From Fimbriiglobus sp. (GTDB taxonomy: Bacteria; Planctomycetota; Planctomycetia; Gemmatales; Gemmataceae), in contig JANXWE010000119.1 in the NCBI GenBank assembly GCA_025351325.1, forward strand, positions 1-60,182: a stretch of DNA of 60,182 nt. Direction: 5' to 3'. A model generated the notes under the pieces. That model saw nothing but the letters and a program-made list of their open reading frames with translations, was not told the origin of the DNA and did no database searches. Shown piece by piece: positions 8,157 through 16,667 of this stretch (positions are counted from its first letter, which is position 1; every line of letters starts with the position of its first letter). The translations under genes were made by a program, and so were the position numbers.

Positions 8157-8867
8157 ATGCGTAAGTTCCTGATCGGTATGGTGGTGTCGGGTCTGGCAGC
8201 CGGGGCTGTGATGGCAGGCCCGCCGAGCGCAGGCAAAAGCGGCGGGGGGCAAACCTCGGTCAACAAAGGTCAAGTGCTGAACCTTCCGAAGTCCAGCATG
8301 CCCAGTTCCAGCACCCCACACAACAACGGGCAAACTTCGCAGATGCCCAAGTCCGGGGGGAACCACAACGGTGGTGGTCAAAACTCGTCGAGCCAACATT
8401 CCATGCCGAAGTCCGGCAGTTCTTACGTGAACTACCACAAGACCTACGGCACGTCGTTCTCCGGTGGCTACTGCTATCAAGGCCAGTCTCACAACCATTG
8501 GTCGTTCTCCGGCTACTCCAGCAAGTACGGTTGCACCTGCTACTGGTGCCCCTCGACGTGCTGCTACTACTACTGGTGCCAGCCATCGAACTGCTACTAC
8601 CCGGTGAGCTACTACAACTCGGCCCCGTGCCCGCCGGTGGTGGTTTCGTACCCGGCCCCGTGCCCGGTGGTGGTGGTTTCGTACCCAGCCCCGTGCCCGG
8701 TGGTGGTCTCGTGCCCGGTAGTGGCCCCGTATTGTGCCCCGGCCCCGTGCTGTGCCCCAGCCCCGTACCAGGTACAAACGCAAGTTCAGACCCAGACCCA
8801 GACTCAGACCCAAAGTCAGACGCAACTGCAAGGGCCACCAGCCGGTGTCCCACCACTCCCCCAGTAA
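8157..8867 (+). CDS. Exported Cys/Tyr/Pro-rich low-complexity protein
   Basis: 236 residues. A signal peptide (RKFLIGMVVSGLAAGAVMA) is followed by a Ser/Gly/Asn-rich spacer. A Cys- and Tyr-dense block follows (YGCTCYWCPSTCCYYYWCQ, then NCYYPVSYYN), then about four SYPAPCPVVV-like repeats. A Gln-Thr dipeptide tract near residues 205-225 and a PPAGVPPLPQ tail end the protein. The composition suggests a disulfide-rich surface or wall protein, but no function is known to me. GGAGGG precedes the ATG. A strong terminator follows at 8877-8904. A shortened duplicate lies at 9016-9321. Confidence 0.8.
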   Translation: MRKFLIGMVVSGLAAGAVMAGPPSAGKSGGGQTSVNKGQVLNLPKSSMPSSSTPHNNGQTSQMPKSGGNHNGGGQNSSSQHSMPKSGSSYVNYHKTYGTSFSGGYCYQGQSHNHWSFSGYSSKYGCTCYWCPSTCCYYYWCQPSNCYYPVSYYNSAPCPPVVVSYPAPCPVVVVSYPAPCPVVVSCPVVAPYCAPAPCCAPAPYQVQTQVQTQTQTQTQSQTQLQGPPAGVPPLPQ

Positions 8868-8876
8868 TCGACTTCC

Positions 8877-8904
8877 AAAAGTAGCGGCGTGAGCCGCTAC
8901 TTTT
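8877..8904 (+). terminator. Rho-independent terminator of copy 1
   Basis: Perfect 12-bp stem aaaagtagcggc / gccgctactttt with a gtga loop, ending in a T-run, eight bases after the stop codon. A decayed version is found at 9307-9330 after the second copy. Confidence 0.9.
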
Positions 8905-9015
8905 CGTTCACTCGAGCCACCGGCCGACGAAAGAATTCCGGTAACACCCGTCCGGGCTTCCCGCTCATCTCGGTAGACCCGACACTTCGCCGGGTCACCT
9001 TGTGGAGGGAGTCCG

Positions 9016-9321
9016 ATGCGAAAGTTCCTGATCGGTATGGTGGTGTCGGGTCTGGCGGCCGGGGCGGGGGCGGCAGGCCCAGTCGATAGGGTGGTGTCGG
9101 GTTTGGCCGCCGGGGTCGTGGTGATAACGCCGCCAAGTGATGGCGAGAACGGAGCGGGGCCGGCGAACCGGAACGTCCCGAAGGGGGGTGCGGGCACCAA
9201 CAGTGGCAGTCAAAACTCGAAGGGTCAATACTACCCTCCGAATTCTACGAAACTTTACAAAAAACGCATTGTGTACTACGTGTACTACCCCCATCTTCAA
9301 CTTCCAAAAGTAGCGGAGTGA
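9016..9321 (+). CDS. Decaying duplicate of the exported Cys/Tyr-rich protein
   Basis: 101 residues. Leader, ribosome site and signal peptide (RKFLIGMVVSGLAAGAGAA) are nearly identical to the gene at 8157, but the Cys-rich block and Pro repeats are gone. A GLAAG-containing piece is repeated inside the gene (VVSGLAAG at about residues 9-16 and again near 27). The old stop is lost, so the frame runs into the former terminator, which codes for the last residues LPKVAE before a TGA. It may still be exported, but the pattern fits a gene losing function. No cysteines remain. Confidence 0.6.
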   Translation: MRKFLIGMVVSGLAAGAGAAGPVDRVVSGLAAGVVVITPPSDGENGAGPANRNVPKGGAGTNSGSQNSKGQYYPPNSTKLYKKRIVYYVYYPHLQLPKVAE

Positions 9322-9391
9322 ACCGCTGCCTTGGTTCAACCCACCGCCGTCCGACGCTCGGCCGGCCGGTGGACTTTTGATGGAGAATCCG

Positions 9392-10024
9392 ATGAGCCGG
9401 GACTGTCCCCATTGCGGTGAAGAACTCGGTCGAATGAACGATGCGTTTTGCGGGTCGTGCCGTGAGGAGATTGAACCCACGGTCGCCCCGATCCACGCGG
9501 TGGACAGTTTTGCTCGACTCAGTGGCAACTCCGCATATGCGGTCGAGGTCACCTCCGTTGCGACCGAGATTCGCCCGTCGCGATCCGCATTCCGGTACGA
9601 AATGCTCAAACTGGTTGTGCTTCTGGTCATTTGGATTGGGTGTATCGCCTTATCCTACTTGGCAGACTCCCGAGTTCTGGGGTGTCTGGTGCCCATGATC
9701 ATCCTGATTCTGTCCGTCGTCTTGATCAACGCCGTGCGATCATTCCTGGTTCGCAACGATCCGTTGGTGGTCGACTCCACGGGGCGGCTGTATTACCGGG
9801 ACGCCGAACTGACCCGACCGAACAACTCGTGCCACCTCCGGTTGGAAGAACGTGGAGACAGTGAATCGAGTCCGACTTATTTTCTGCGATTGATCCACGA
9901 CGACGGGTCGTCCACGTCGCTTCCCAATCCGTACTTCACGGAAATCGATGAGGCACTCGATGCCGTCTGGCTCGCCAAGAAGCTCGAGACGTTGCTCGGT
10001 GTGAAATTAGAAGTCGTCGCGTGA
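9392..10024 (+). CDS. Zinc-ribbon membrane protein, unknown function
   Basis: About 210 residues. The N terminus holds two knuckles, CPHC and CGSC, that would bind one zinc ion. Two adjacent hydrophobic helices follow around residues 72-92 (LKLVVLLVIWIGCIALSYL) and 97-118 (CLVPMIILILSVVLINAV), then a hydrophilic beta-rich tail of about 90 residues. ATG 9392 is preferred because GGAGA lies seven bases upstream; in-frame starts at 9377 (TTG) and 9380 also exist. The family is not recognised. It follows the Cys-rich duplicate and converges on the dehydratase gene with a 13-base gap. Confidence 0.65.
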   Translation: MSRDCPHCGEELGRMNDAFCGSCREEIEPTVAPIHAVDSFARLSGNSAYAVEVTSVATEIRPSRSAFRYEMLKLVVLLVIWIGCIALSYLADSRVLGCLVPMIILILSVVLINAVRSFLVRNDPLVVDSTGRLYYRDAELTRPNNSCHLRLEERGDSESSPTYFLRLIHDDGSSTSLPNPYFTEIDEALDAVWLAKKLETLLGVKLEVVA

Positions 10025-10037
10025 TCCGGGAAACAGA

Positions 10038-11015
10038 TCAACTCGCCCAGTACAGTTTGTCCAAGCTCACGTTGCCGCCGCAGAGGACGATGCCCACCGT
10101 GTTCAAACCCGGGAGCGCTCGGAATTCGTCGCTCAGGGCCACGGCGACACCGACGGCCGCACTCGGTTCGATCACGAGTTTCATCCGCTCCCAGATCAGG
10201 CGCATCGCCCGGACGATTTGCTCTTCGCTCACGGTGAACACACGTTCCACGTTCGCTTCGATGATGGGCCACGTCAGCAGCCCGACGTAATTGGCGAGCA
10301 GACCATCGGCAATGCTTTTCGTGCCGGCGAGCGTCACCCGTTCCCCAGCAGCGATCGACTGCGCGGCGGCACTGGCGCCGGTCGGCTCGGCCCCGAAGAT
10401 TCGACAGGCCGGATTCAACCCTTTGGCCGCGAGGGAGAAGCCGGAGATCAAGCCGCCACCGCCGATGGGAACAATGAGAGCGTTAACATTTTCGGTATCT
10501 TGGAGCAGTTCGAGCGCGGCGGTACCCTGACCCGCGATCACATCCGGGTGGTCGAATGGCGGAACGTAGTTGGCTCCGGACTGCGCTTGAAGTTCAGCCA
10601 CTTTCGCTTCGCGGTCGGCCAAGCTCGGCCCCGATTCGACGATGGTGGCCCCGTAGCCGGCGATCGCCGCCATCTTCACGCTCGCGGCGTTCACCGGCAT
10701 CACGATGGTGGCGGGAATTCCACGGGTGCGTGCGGCCAACGCCAGGGCTTGACCGTGGTTCCCACTGCTGTGCGTGATCACACCGCGCGCCGCTGTTTCG
10801 GAATCGAGTTTCTGCACGGCATTGGTTGCCCCGCGGTACTTGAAGCTGCCGGTCTTCTGGAACAATTCGCACTTAAAGACGAGGTGGCGACCCGCCAATT
10901 CGTCGAGCGTGCCCGAGGTGAAGACGGGTGTCCGCTGGACGAACGGGCGGATTCGCTCGGCAGCCGCGAGGACATCGGCGAACGTGGGAAGGATCGGCAT
11001 GTTCGACTTTGCCAC
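10038..11015 (-). CDS. PLP-dependent threonine/serine dehydratase family protein
   Basis: 325 residues, fold type II. The cofactor lysine is Lys59 in KTGSFKYRGA, the substrate loop is SSGNHGQALA, and the phosphate-binding GGGGLISG loop lies near residue 186. The length fits catabolic dehydratase or serine racemase without the C-terminal regulatory ACT domain of biosynthetic IlvA. It would convert threonine to 2-oxobutanoate or serine to pyruvate, or racemise serine; sequence alone does not decide. It faces the TspO gene in the same direction with a 24-base gap. ATG 11000 is a possible alternative start. Confidence 0.85.
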   Translation of the reverse strand: MAKSNMPILPTFADVLAAAERIRPFVQRTPVFTSGTLDELAGRHLVFKCELFQKTGSFKYRGATNAVQKLDSETAARGVITHSSGNHGQALALAARTRGIPATIVMPVNAASVKMAAIAGYGATIVESGPSLADREAKVAELQAQSGANYVPPFDHPDVIAGQGTAALELLQDTENVNALIVPIGGGGLISGFSLAAKGLNPACRIFGAEPTGASAAAQSIAAGERVTLAGTKSIADGLLANYVGLLTWPIIEANVERVFTVSEEQIVRAMRLIWERMKLVIEPSAAVGVAVALSDEFRALPGLNTVGIVLCGGNVSLDKLYWAS

Positions 11016-11039
11016 AATTGAGTTGAAGATGCTGATATG

Positions 11040-11435
11040 CTACGAGTTCGCCCGGGTGATAGAAATTTGCAGAGTTGTGGCGAGTGACACCCAGACCAAG
11101 TAGGGCACTTGGGCCAGAGCGACCCAGCGATAGTTCGGCCAGACGGCGATCATGCACCAGATGATCGTGAGCCAAACCAGCAGGATGTCGGCGACGGCCA
11201 ACGGCAGATTGCGGAGTCCGAACTGAATCGGGGTGAAGAGTAAGTTCGTGATCAGGTTGATGGCGAAGGGCAACGTCGCCCGCCACGGTAGTTTCCGACG
11301 GATCGCTTGAACGAACACGAACCCGAAACTGACGATGATGACCGGATAAAGTATCGTCCAGATCATCCCGATGGTACCCGGTGCGGGCGTCCAACTGGGC
11401 TTCGCCAAACCGTTGTACCATTCGATCCAGGTCAT
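11040..11435 (-). CDS. TspO/MBR-family membrane protein
   Basis: About 131 residues from the ATG of MTWIEWYNGLAKPSWTPAPG, the typical TspO N terminus with the WTP motif; the frame is open to 11573 but that extension has no family resemblance. Five hydrophobic segments follow, with FAINLITNLLFTPIQFGLRN matching the signature region around the second and third helices. TspO proteins bind porphyrins or other hydrophobic ligands in the membrane; the ligand here is unknown. It is divergent from rpmB. Confidence 0.85.
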   Translation of the reverse strand: MTWIEWYNGLAKPSWTPAPGTIGMIWTILYPVIIVSFGFVFVQAIRRKLPWRATLPFAINLITNLLFTPIQFGLRNLPLAVADILLVWLTIIWCMIAVWPNYRWVALAQVPYLVWVSLATTLQISITRANS

Positions 11436-11494
11436 TTTGCTTGAGCCTTTGAGATTACTGGAGTGCAGACAGTCTATAACGGAATGATAGTGCC

Positions 11495-11522
11495 TTGTCG
11501 GTTTCGGTCCGTCCGCTATACT
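11495..11522 (+). promoter_or_regulatory. Promoter of rpmB-gatC
   Basis: TTGTCG at 11495-11500, 16-base spacer, TATACT at 11517-11522. It lies about 60 bases before the rpmB start and fits sigma70. Confidence 0.6.
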
Positions 11523-11584
11523 GCGTGTTCTGGAAAAATGGTTCCGCGCACGGACTACCGCGCTCGGCTGCAAGGGGTGTTTCG

Positions 11585-11845
11585 ATGGGTATGCATTGCC
11601 GAGTTTGCCTGAAAAAGCCCGCGATGGGCAACCAAAAGACCTACCGCGGTAAGGCCAAGTATCTCGGCGGGGTCGGTAAAAAGATCACCGGGATCAACAA
11701 GCGCGTCTATAAGCCGAACCTCCAGTGTATCCGCGTCGACGAAAACGGTGCCACCGTCCGCAAGTGGGTCTGCGTGCAGTGCATCCGCTCCGGTCGCATT
11801 GCCCGCCCGATCATCCGCAAGCCGTTCAGCACCGTCGTCGTCTAA
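11585..11845 (+). CDS. rpmB: Large ribosomal subunit protein bL28
   Basis: 86 residues from ATG 11585, preceded by AAGGGG. The protein keeps both zinc knuckles, CRVC at residues 5-8 and CVQC at 63-66, so it is the zinc-binding form. The basic central GNQKTYRGKAKYLGGVG region and the C-terminal CIRSGRIARP are typical. It binds 23S rRNA in the 50S subunit. gatC follows after 14 bases and is probably cotranscribed. Confidence 0.93.
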   Translation: MGMHCRVCLKKPAMGNQKTYRGKAKYLGGVGKKITGINKRVYKPNLQCIRVDENGATVRKWVCVQCIRSGRIARPIIRKPFSTVVV

Positions 11846-11859
11846 ATTTTGAGTGTTCC

Positions 11860-12159
11860 ATGTCGCTCAGTCTCGCCGATGTGAAAAAAGTGGCCACGCT
11901 CGCCCGGCTCGAACTCAGTCCGGGCGACTTGGCCGATATGGCCGACCAACTCAATCGAATCCTCGTGTATGTCGATCAACTTTCTGAAGTGGACACGGAA
12001 GGCTTGGAGCCGTTGGCCCACCCGTTGCCTTTGAATAATGTTTTTCGTGACGATGTGCCAACTCCATCTCTGCCCGTTGCGGCCGCACTTCAAAATGCCC
12101 CCAATCGACTCGCCGACTTCTTCGGGGTCCCCGCTGTGTTCGACACGGACGTGAGTTGA
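11860..12159 (+). CDS. gatC: Asp-tRNA(Asn)/Glu-tRNA(Gln) amidotransferase subunit C
   Basis: 99 residues. Typical GatC features: VKKVATLARLELS near the start, the helix MADQLNRILVYVDQLSEVDTEGLEPLAHP, and RDDVPTPSL. It stabilises the GatAB heterodimer that amidates misacylated tRNA. gatA and gatB are not in this window; instead a terminator follows directly, so gatC is transcribed with rpmB. Confidence 0.92.
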   Translation: MSLSLADVKKVATLARLELSPGDLADMADQLNRILVYVDQLSEVDTEGLEPLAHPLPLNNVFRDDVPTPSLPVAAALQNAPNRLADFFGVPAVFDTDVS

Positions 12160-12184
12160 ACCGCGTCAGCACATCGCGGTTTTT
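12159..12184. terminator. Terminator after gatC
   Basis: aaccgcg at 12159-12165 pairs with cgcggtt at 12175-12181, followed by a T-run. It overlaps the 3' end of the convergent AlkD-like gene. Confidence 0.7.
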
Positions 12185-12873
12185 CGTTTCTTCCCGGTGC
12201 GCCCCATCGCCTCGACTTTCGTGATCGCGTCCATCGCCGAGGGGATCTTGCAACCGGTGTCGCCGACATCGACTGCCACTTTGCCCATGGCCTTCCCCGT
12301 CGCCTTGGCGTGTGCCAGCAGCGGGGCAACCGCGCAACCGACCGCGATGACGAATCCGTTCATGCAATACTTCACGCGGTTCGGAGCTGTGGCGATCCGC
12401 GCTGGGACGCGATCGAGCAAGACGGCGAAGCGTGGTAAATCGATGGCGTCGTCGGGGGTGATGGCGACGTAGCTGGCGAGTGTCGCCCATCCGGACGATG
12501 CGACCGATTCCTTGGTGCTGTCGATCCACTCCTGCGCGAGTTCGACGGCGAAGCGTGATTCCGCAGTCGTCCAAGCGACGGCGTACTCGGACAACGTGGG
12601 CCAGAACGCGGCCTTCACCCATTTGTTGAGTTGAACCTTGGTCATCTGTTCCGGCTCGGCGACGAGCGCGGCCAAGTACATCGCGTCCGAAATGCCGCTG
12701 TCGTAAAGTGCCAAAGCGATCGCGTGGTTCCGCTTCACCCGCTTCTGAATTTTCTTGAGCTCTTCGATCTTCACGCCGTAGAACGGTTCGCGCGCGCCGT
12801 GCTTGAGCAGCACCCGCTTCACCGAGGCACTGCCGAGCTTGGGTAGCACCGCGAGAATCTCTTCGGCCGTCAT
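12166..12873 (-). CDS. DNA alkylation repair (AlkD-like HEAT) protein
   Basis: 235 residues of helical HEAT-like repeats, the size of AlkC/AlkD proteins. Recognisable elements are KHGAREPFYGVKIEELKKIQK, the buried NHAIALALYDSGISDAMYLAAL helix pair, VKAAFWPTLSEYAVAWTT and a basic tail (GRTGKKRKTAMC). Related proteins remove bulky or charged alkylpurines; some relatives lack glycosylase activity. It starts 17 bases after the DUF11 gene stop on the same strand, so the two may share a transcript. Confidence 0.8.
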   Translation of the reverse strand: MTAEEILAVLPKLGSASVKRVLLKHGAREPFYGVKIEELKKIQKRVKRNHAIALALYDSGISDAMYLAALVAEPEQMTKVQLNKWVKAAFWPTLSEYAVAWTTAESRFAVELAQEWIDSTKESVASSGWATLASYVAITPDDAIDLPRFAVLLDRVPARIATAPNRVKYCMNGFVIAVGCAVAPLLAHAKATGKAMGKVAVDVGDTGCKIPSAMDAITKVEAMGRTGKKRKTAMC

Positions 12874-12889
12874 CGGTGCGTCCTCAATT

Positions 12890-14515
12890 TCAGCGGGCGT
12901 TGTTGATCTGAACCAATTGATCTTTCGACAAGGGAACCTTGCCGAGTGAATCCGCTTCGAGGAGCAAGCGGAAATTCGCCGGGCCAGCCTGCTTCGCTTC
13001 GTAGGTGATCGTGAAGGTTTCTGTCTGACCCGGTGTCAACGGTCTGGGTTTAAAAATCACTTCCGTATCCGCCACGTCGTACTGCTTCGGCGACCCCTCG
13101 ACGAGTGTCACATTCGCCGGGAGTGCCACACGCAGTCGAGTGGCTTTCTCCGTTTCCGTACCGGTGTTTTTCACTTTCACTGTGAGCAGACCGCGCTTGC
13201 CGACGTTCACGCTGACGTCGTCGAATTCGGGTTTCCAAGTCAGGTCGGCGCGGCCGAGAAACGTCGACGCAAACTCTTTGGTGTCTTCCACGGTGCTGCG
13301 TGTCTCGCGGGCGATCACTTTGACGATCTTCTTCCCCGATGTCGGCGATTCGAGGCTCAACCGGTAGTCGCGGGCTTCCCCGGCGGGCAGTTTCGGAACC
13401 ACCCACAGCACTTGGCCCTTGGCCCGGCGGAAGCCAGATGTCACCTTGGTGACTTCGCAATCTTCGGGGTAACTCAGCAGAATCCGGACATTTTCCAGCG
13501 GTTGGGTGCCACTGTTCAGTACGCGCACCGTGTACAGCCCGGCTTCTTTCGAGGCCACGGTGTCCGGCCCACTGAGTTCGAGTTTGAGCGCCGGTACCAG
13601 GATTTTGGTTTTGCTCTCGGCCGTTTCCGACTGCACCGTGGCGAACTTGTCTTCGCTGGCGGCAATCGACGTGGTGACGAGTTCGCCCCCTTTTTTGCCG
13701 AGCAATTGATAGGTGACAATTTTGGTCTGACCCGGTTCTAGCGTGCCGAGTTGCCAACTGCGTTGGTTGGCGTCCGCACCCTTTTCGGAATCTTGATCGT
13801 TTTTGAATTCGGTGCCGGCCGTGACCGTTTCGACCAACCGAGAATTCGGGATCGGCACCGTGCCCGCATTCACCACTTCTACACGCACCGTGACGAGTTC
13901 CCCCATAGAAACCTGCTGCGTGGCAGTCTTCTTCACCGTCAACTTCGGTTTGTCGATTGTGGTGACGACTTCCGAGCCATGCTCGAACGACACGTGCCCG
14001 CGCAAACGGACTTCCTTCACCCCCACCGCCGGTTCAAATTCCAGTTCGATAACCTTTTGTTCGCCCTTGGCGAGTGACTTGAAGTCCCACGTCAACTCCT
14101 TGGGAGTATTCGAATCGGCCTCCGGATTGCGCTTGGTCATTTTGCCATTCTCAGGCAGTGGCACGCGAACGCGTACCCGGTAGGCCGTGGCACTGGAATT
14201 GTTGATGACGATGAGCTTGTACGTCAGAAGTTTGCCGTTAGCGACATGTGCCGGCGTGCGGATCTGCAATTGCACTGTGGGCGTCGGCGGGTCGTTCACG
14301 ACTGTGCTGGCCCGCGGCGCCGTCGAGGAGATGCCCGTGGCAATCCTCGGGCCAGTTGGAGAGTCTGGAATGGTGGCTTCCGGGCCGACCGGTTGTCCAA
14401 GGTACTGAGTTTGTTCAAGTGGAGAGGATTCGGGCTGCCCAGGTGCGGAGCCGGCTGCGAGGAGGCTGAAGATCAGGGCCGAAGCGAAACGGTGCAGGTT
14501 GAAATCACGGTGCAT
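12890..14515 (-). CDS. Exported DUF11-type repeat protein
   Basis: About 541 residues from ATG 14515, which begins a signal peptide (NLHRFASALIFSLLAAGSAPG); the frame is open to 14656 without such a start. After a Pro/Thr-rich linker, three to four immunoglobulin-like repeats of about 110 residues follow, each with a variant of VNAGTVPIPNSRLVETV or VLNSGTQPLENVRILLSYP. This is the conserved-repeat domain seen in surface proteins of many bacteria. No catalytic residues are apparent; a structural or adhesive role is likely. Confidence 0.75.
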   Translation of the reverse strand: MHRDFNLHRFASALIFSLLAAGSAPGQPESSPLEQTQYLGQPVGPEATIPDSPTGPRIATGISSTAPRASTVVNDPPTPTVQLQIRTPAHVANGKLLTYKLIVINNSSATAYRVRVRVPLPENGKMTKRNPEADSNTPKELTWDFKSLAKGEQKVIELEFEPAVGVKEVRLRGHVSFEHGSEVVTTIDKPKLTVKKTATQQVSMGELVTVRVEVVNAGTVPIPNSRLVETVTAGTEFKNDQDSEKGADANQRSWQLGTLEPGQTKIVTYQLLGKKGGELVTTSIAASEDKFATVQSETAESKTKILVPALKLELSGPDTVASKEAGLYTVRVLNSGTQPLENVRILLSYPEDCEVTKVTSGFRRAKGQVLWVVPKLPAGEARDYRLSLESPTSGKKIVKVIARETRSTVEDTKEFASTFLGRADLTWKPEFDDVSVNVGKRGLLTVKVKNTGTETEKATRLRVALPANVTLVEGSPKQYDVADTEVIFKPRPLTPGQTETFTITYEAKQAGPANFRLLLEADSLGKVPLSKDQLVQINNAR

Positions 14516-14931
14516 GTGCAGTCCCTCGCGGTCGGGCGTCCGCCGACAAACAGCCTCCGGCTTACCAGTTCCGGGAATCCGGGTAAAGTGCAACTGGGGT
14601 GCGAATTGGGGCGAGCCGGCCAGCGTCAGCCGTCGGTGCGGGACTTGCAGAATCACCGACCACTAAATAGACGGAGAATACTCGTCCCGACGAAGACAAC
14701 CCGAAGGTTGAACTCCAACGGAGACTGAAGACAGGGTGGATTCGTTCTGATGAGGTGAGTGATCGACTAAGCGGAGCGGACTCTGAGCTGCTTGTGGACA
14801 CGTCAAAAAGAATTCCAAATTCGGTACGGTTGCGTCCACTGATCAATCAGGCGCCTTCTCCGAACGGGCTGTGCGGCCAGTTCGGAGAAGGCAACCCCAG
14901 GGGAATCGCCGATTGCTTTGGGGGCGGAGGC
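14516..14931. other. 416-base gap between the DUF11 and barrel genes
   Basis: No convincing gene is seen. An open frame on the minus strand (14562-14846) is Ser/Arg-rich without a ribosome site. The only clear structure is the hairpin at 14853-14892. The upstream part must hold the DUF11 promoter, but no good sigma70 boxes stand out. Confidence 0.5.
14853..14892 (-). terminator. Hairpin after the BBP7-like gene
   Basis: Perfect 13-bp arms gccttctccgaac (14853-14865) and gttcggagaaggc (14880-14892) with a 14-base loop, 40 bases downstream of the barrel gene stop. No T-tract follows, so termination is likely but not certain. Confidence 0.55.
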
Positions 14932-16197
14932 CTAGAAGAACAAGCCGACGCCGAAGTTCACACCGTGGATCATGCGGAACGCTTGGTTGCCGTAACCGGG
15001 ATCGATGGCCCCCATGTTGAAGCCGACCGGGTCTTCCATGTTCTTCGTGTTGAAGAACGTGTTCGCACTGTAGCCCAGGCGAACTTGGACGCCTTGGATC
15101 GGATACCACCAGAGGTTGACGTTCGCACCCGCCGAGGGCACTAGGCGCAATTCGTTCACCGACCGCTTGGCCGACGTGCTGTTGTCCGAGAGCTTATACT
15201 TCGCCCGTTCTTTGATCACGCCCAGGAGCAAGGCCCCGGTCATGTCGGTGCTCACCGCGAAGCGGCTGCCCAAGTAGATGTCGTGACCGACGCCGCCGTA
15301 CGGGCCGTACAACCGCTGCGAGAGCACGTTGGTGTAAACGGCTTGGTCGCGGGCGGTGGTGCCACCGTTGACGTCGAAGCTGGTCGTGCGCCACGAGAAC
15401 TTCTCGTAGAACCAGTGGAAGCGACCCCCGGCCAAGGCGTAAATCCGGGATTGCTCGGTCTGGAACATCGGCACGCGGGCACCGACTTCGGCTTCTTGGT
15501 AGTTGGTGCGGTACGTGATCACCATCGTACTGGCCCCGTTCCAGATGCCGTAGAACAAGCCGTCGCCGAGCTGTTGCCGGAGTTGGAAGTTCCCGTTGGC
15601 ATCGATGAACGGCTTGAAGATCGTCGAACCTTCGTAAGCGGTCTTCCGTGCCGGGCCGGCGTACTGCGGCCCGAAGTTGAACACCCCGGCCGTCAAATAC
15701 GTGTCGGCGAGGTCGGGCCGCGACCGGGCGAATGGTGCGGCGAGGGTCGCGGCGGAATTGTAATCCGTCGGACTCAACGCCATGAACCGGGCCGTGATGC
15801 TGGTGCCGTCTTCGGTCTTGTAGCCGATCCCGAGGTTCATCGCGGGCATGAAGCTCCGCCGGCCGAAGTCGGCGGTGGTCAACGCCACTTGGCCGGAGCC
15901 GATGTAGGTGCCCGGCAAACCGGTGACCGCACCAGTGGTGTCGACGAGGCCGCGGTAGGCAATCGTCTGATCTTTCATCGTCCACGTTTGCGTAATGTAG
16001 TTGACATCCGCGAACGTGAAGACCCCGTGCGATCCGGGATTTCCCAGCGGCAACGGTACATTTTCGGATGCGGACCCCGGCAACCCGGCAGAATCCGACA
16101 ACCCCCCGGAATACAGCCCCGACTGGGCACGGCCCGGTGTCGCGGTCGAAAAGACCGCCGCCAGTGCCGCCAATCCCCCAAGCAATCTGGTGCGCAT
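14932..16197 (-). CDS. BBP7-type (DUF1551) outer membrane beta-barrel protein
   Basis: About 421 residues. A signal peptide (RTRLLGGLAALAAVFSTATPGRA) precedes alternating strands rich in Tyr, Gly and Phe: FTFADVNYITQTWTMKDQT, LGIGYKTEDGTSITARFMAL, YQEAEVGARVPMF, ALAGGRFHWFYEKFSWR. It ends GVNFGVGLFF, with the terminal Phe usual for barrel proteins. Planctomycetes carry many paralogs. I start at ATG 16197 because AAAGGGGG lies nine bases upstream; at ATG 16206 that site would touch the codon. Role: outer-membrane structural protein or porin, not further resolved. Confidence 0.78.
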   Translation of the reverse strand: MRTRLLGGLAALAAVFSTATPGRAQSGLYSGGLSDSAGLPGSASENVPLPLGNPGSHGVFTFADVNYITQTWTMKDQTIAYRGLVDTTGAVTGLPGTYIGSGQVALTTADFGRRSFMPAMNLGIGYKTEDGTSITARFMALSPTDYNSAATLAAPFARSRPDLADTYLTAGVFNFGPQYAGPARKTAYEGSTIFKPFIDANGNFQLRQQLGDGLFYGIWNGASTMVITYRTNYQEAEVGARVPMFQTEQSRIYALAGGRFHWFYEKFSWRTTSFDVNGGTTARDQAVYTNVLSQRLYGPYGGVGHDIYLGSRFAVSTDMTGALLLGVIKERAKYKLSDNSTSAKRSVNELRLVPSAGANVNLWWYPIQGVQVRLGYSANTFFNTKNMEDPVGFNMGAIDPGYGNQAFRMIHGVNFGVGLFF

Positions 16198-16206
16198 AAG
16201 CCGCAT

Positions 16207-16667
16207 CCCCCTTTAAAACTCGAACGGGCTGTTCTTCCCGGCCGTGTGGCTCCCCAACCTCACGACCGAGTCGACCCGTACGAGCGGTACGACCCAGGTT
16301 CCCCGAACCCGAACCGCACGAAGTTCTGTGCAGAAGTGGAGCGGTAATAACGTGACGAAATCTGGGGTCAAGTGCAGAAACAACCAAAAACCGACCGCTA
16401 CCAACTTTTTCTGCTCTGCTGAGCAAACGAAAGCTCGACTTCATCGTTTTGGCTGTATACGGACTCCGGCGATGCGGGTTCTTCCTTGCGGGTGGCGCAA
16501 GTGAGGCAGACTCGGCAAGATCGTTTCCGTTGTCGGTTGACGACCCTGTCGGGATCGTTCACAATAGATTTCATTCGAAAGTCTTTTGATTTGGTTCGGT
16601 ATTAATGGTCACGAATCCTGCTCTTTCGGAAACGAACGCCGAGTTGCCCCTTACTTCGAGGTTCTCC
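16207..16667. other. 460-base divergent intergenic region
   Basis: It lies between the barrel gene and the Gly/Gln-rich gene and must hold promoters for both. A TTGACG at 16537-16542 lacks a good -10 partner. No RNA gene, repeat or conserved frame is recognisable. Confidence 0.4.

Noticed and set aside
8136-9200. 354-residue minus-strand open frame across the Cys-rich gene pair
   Set aside because: Gene direction is fixed by signal peptides, ribosome sites and the terminator on the plus strand.
14562-14846. 94-residue minus-strand open frame in the DUF11-barrel gap
   Set aside because: Ser-rich, no ribosome site, no domain, and not conserved in pattern.
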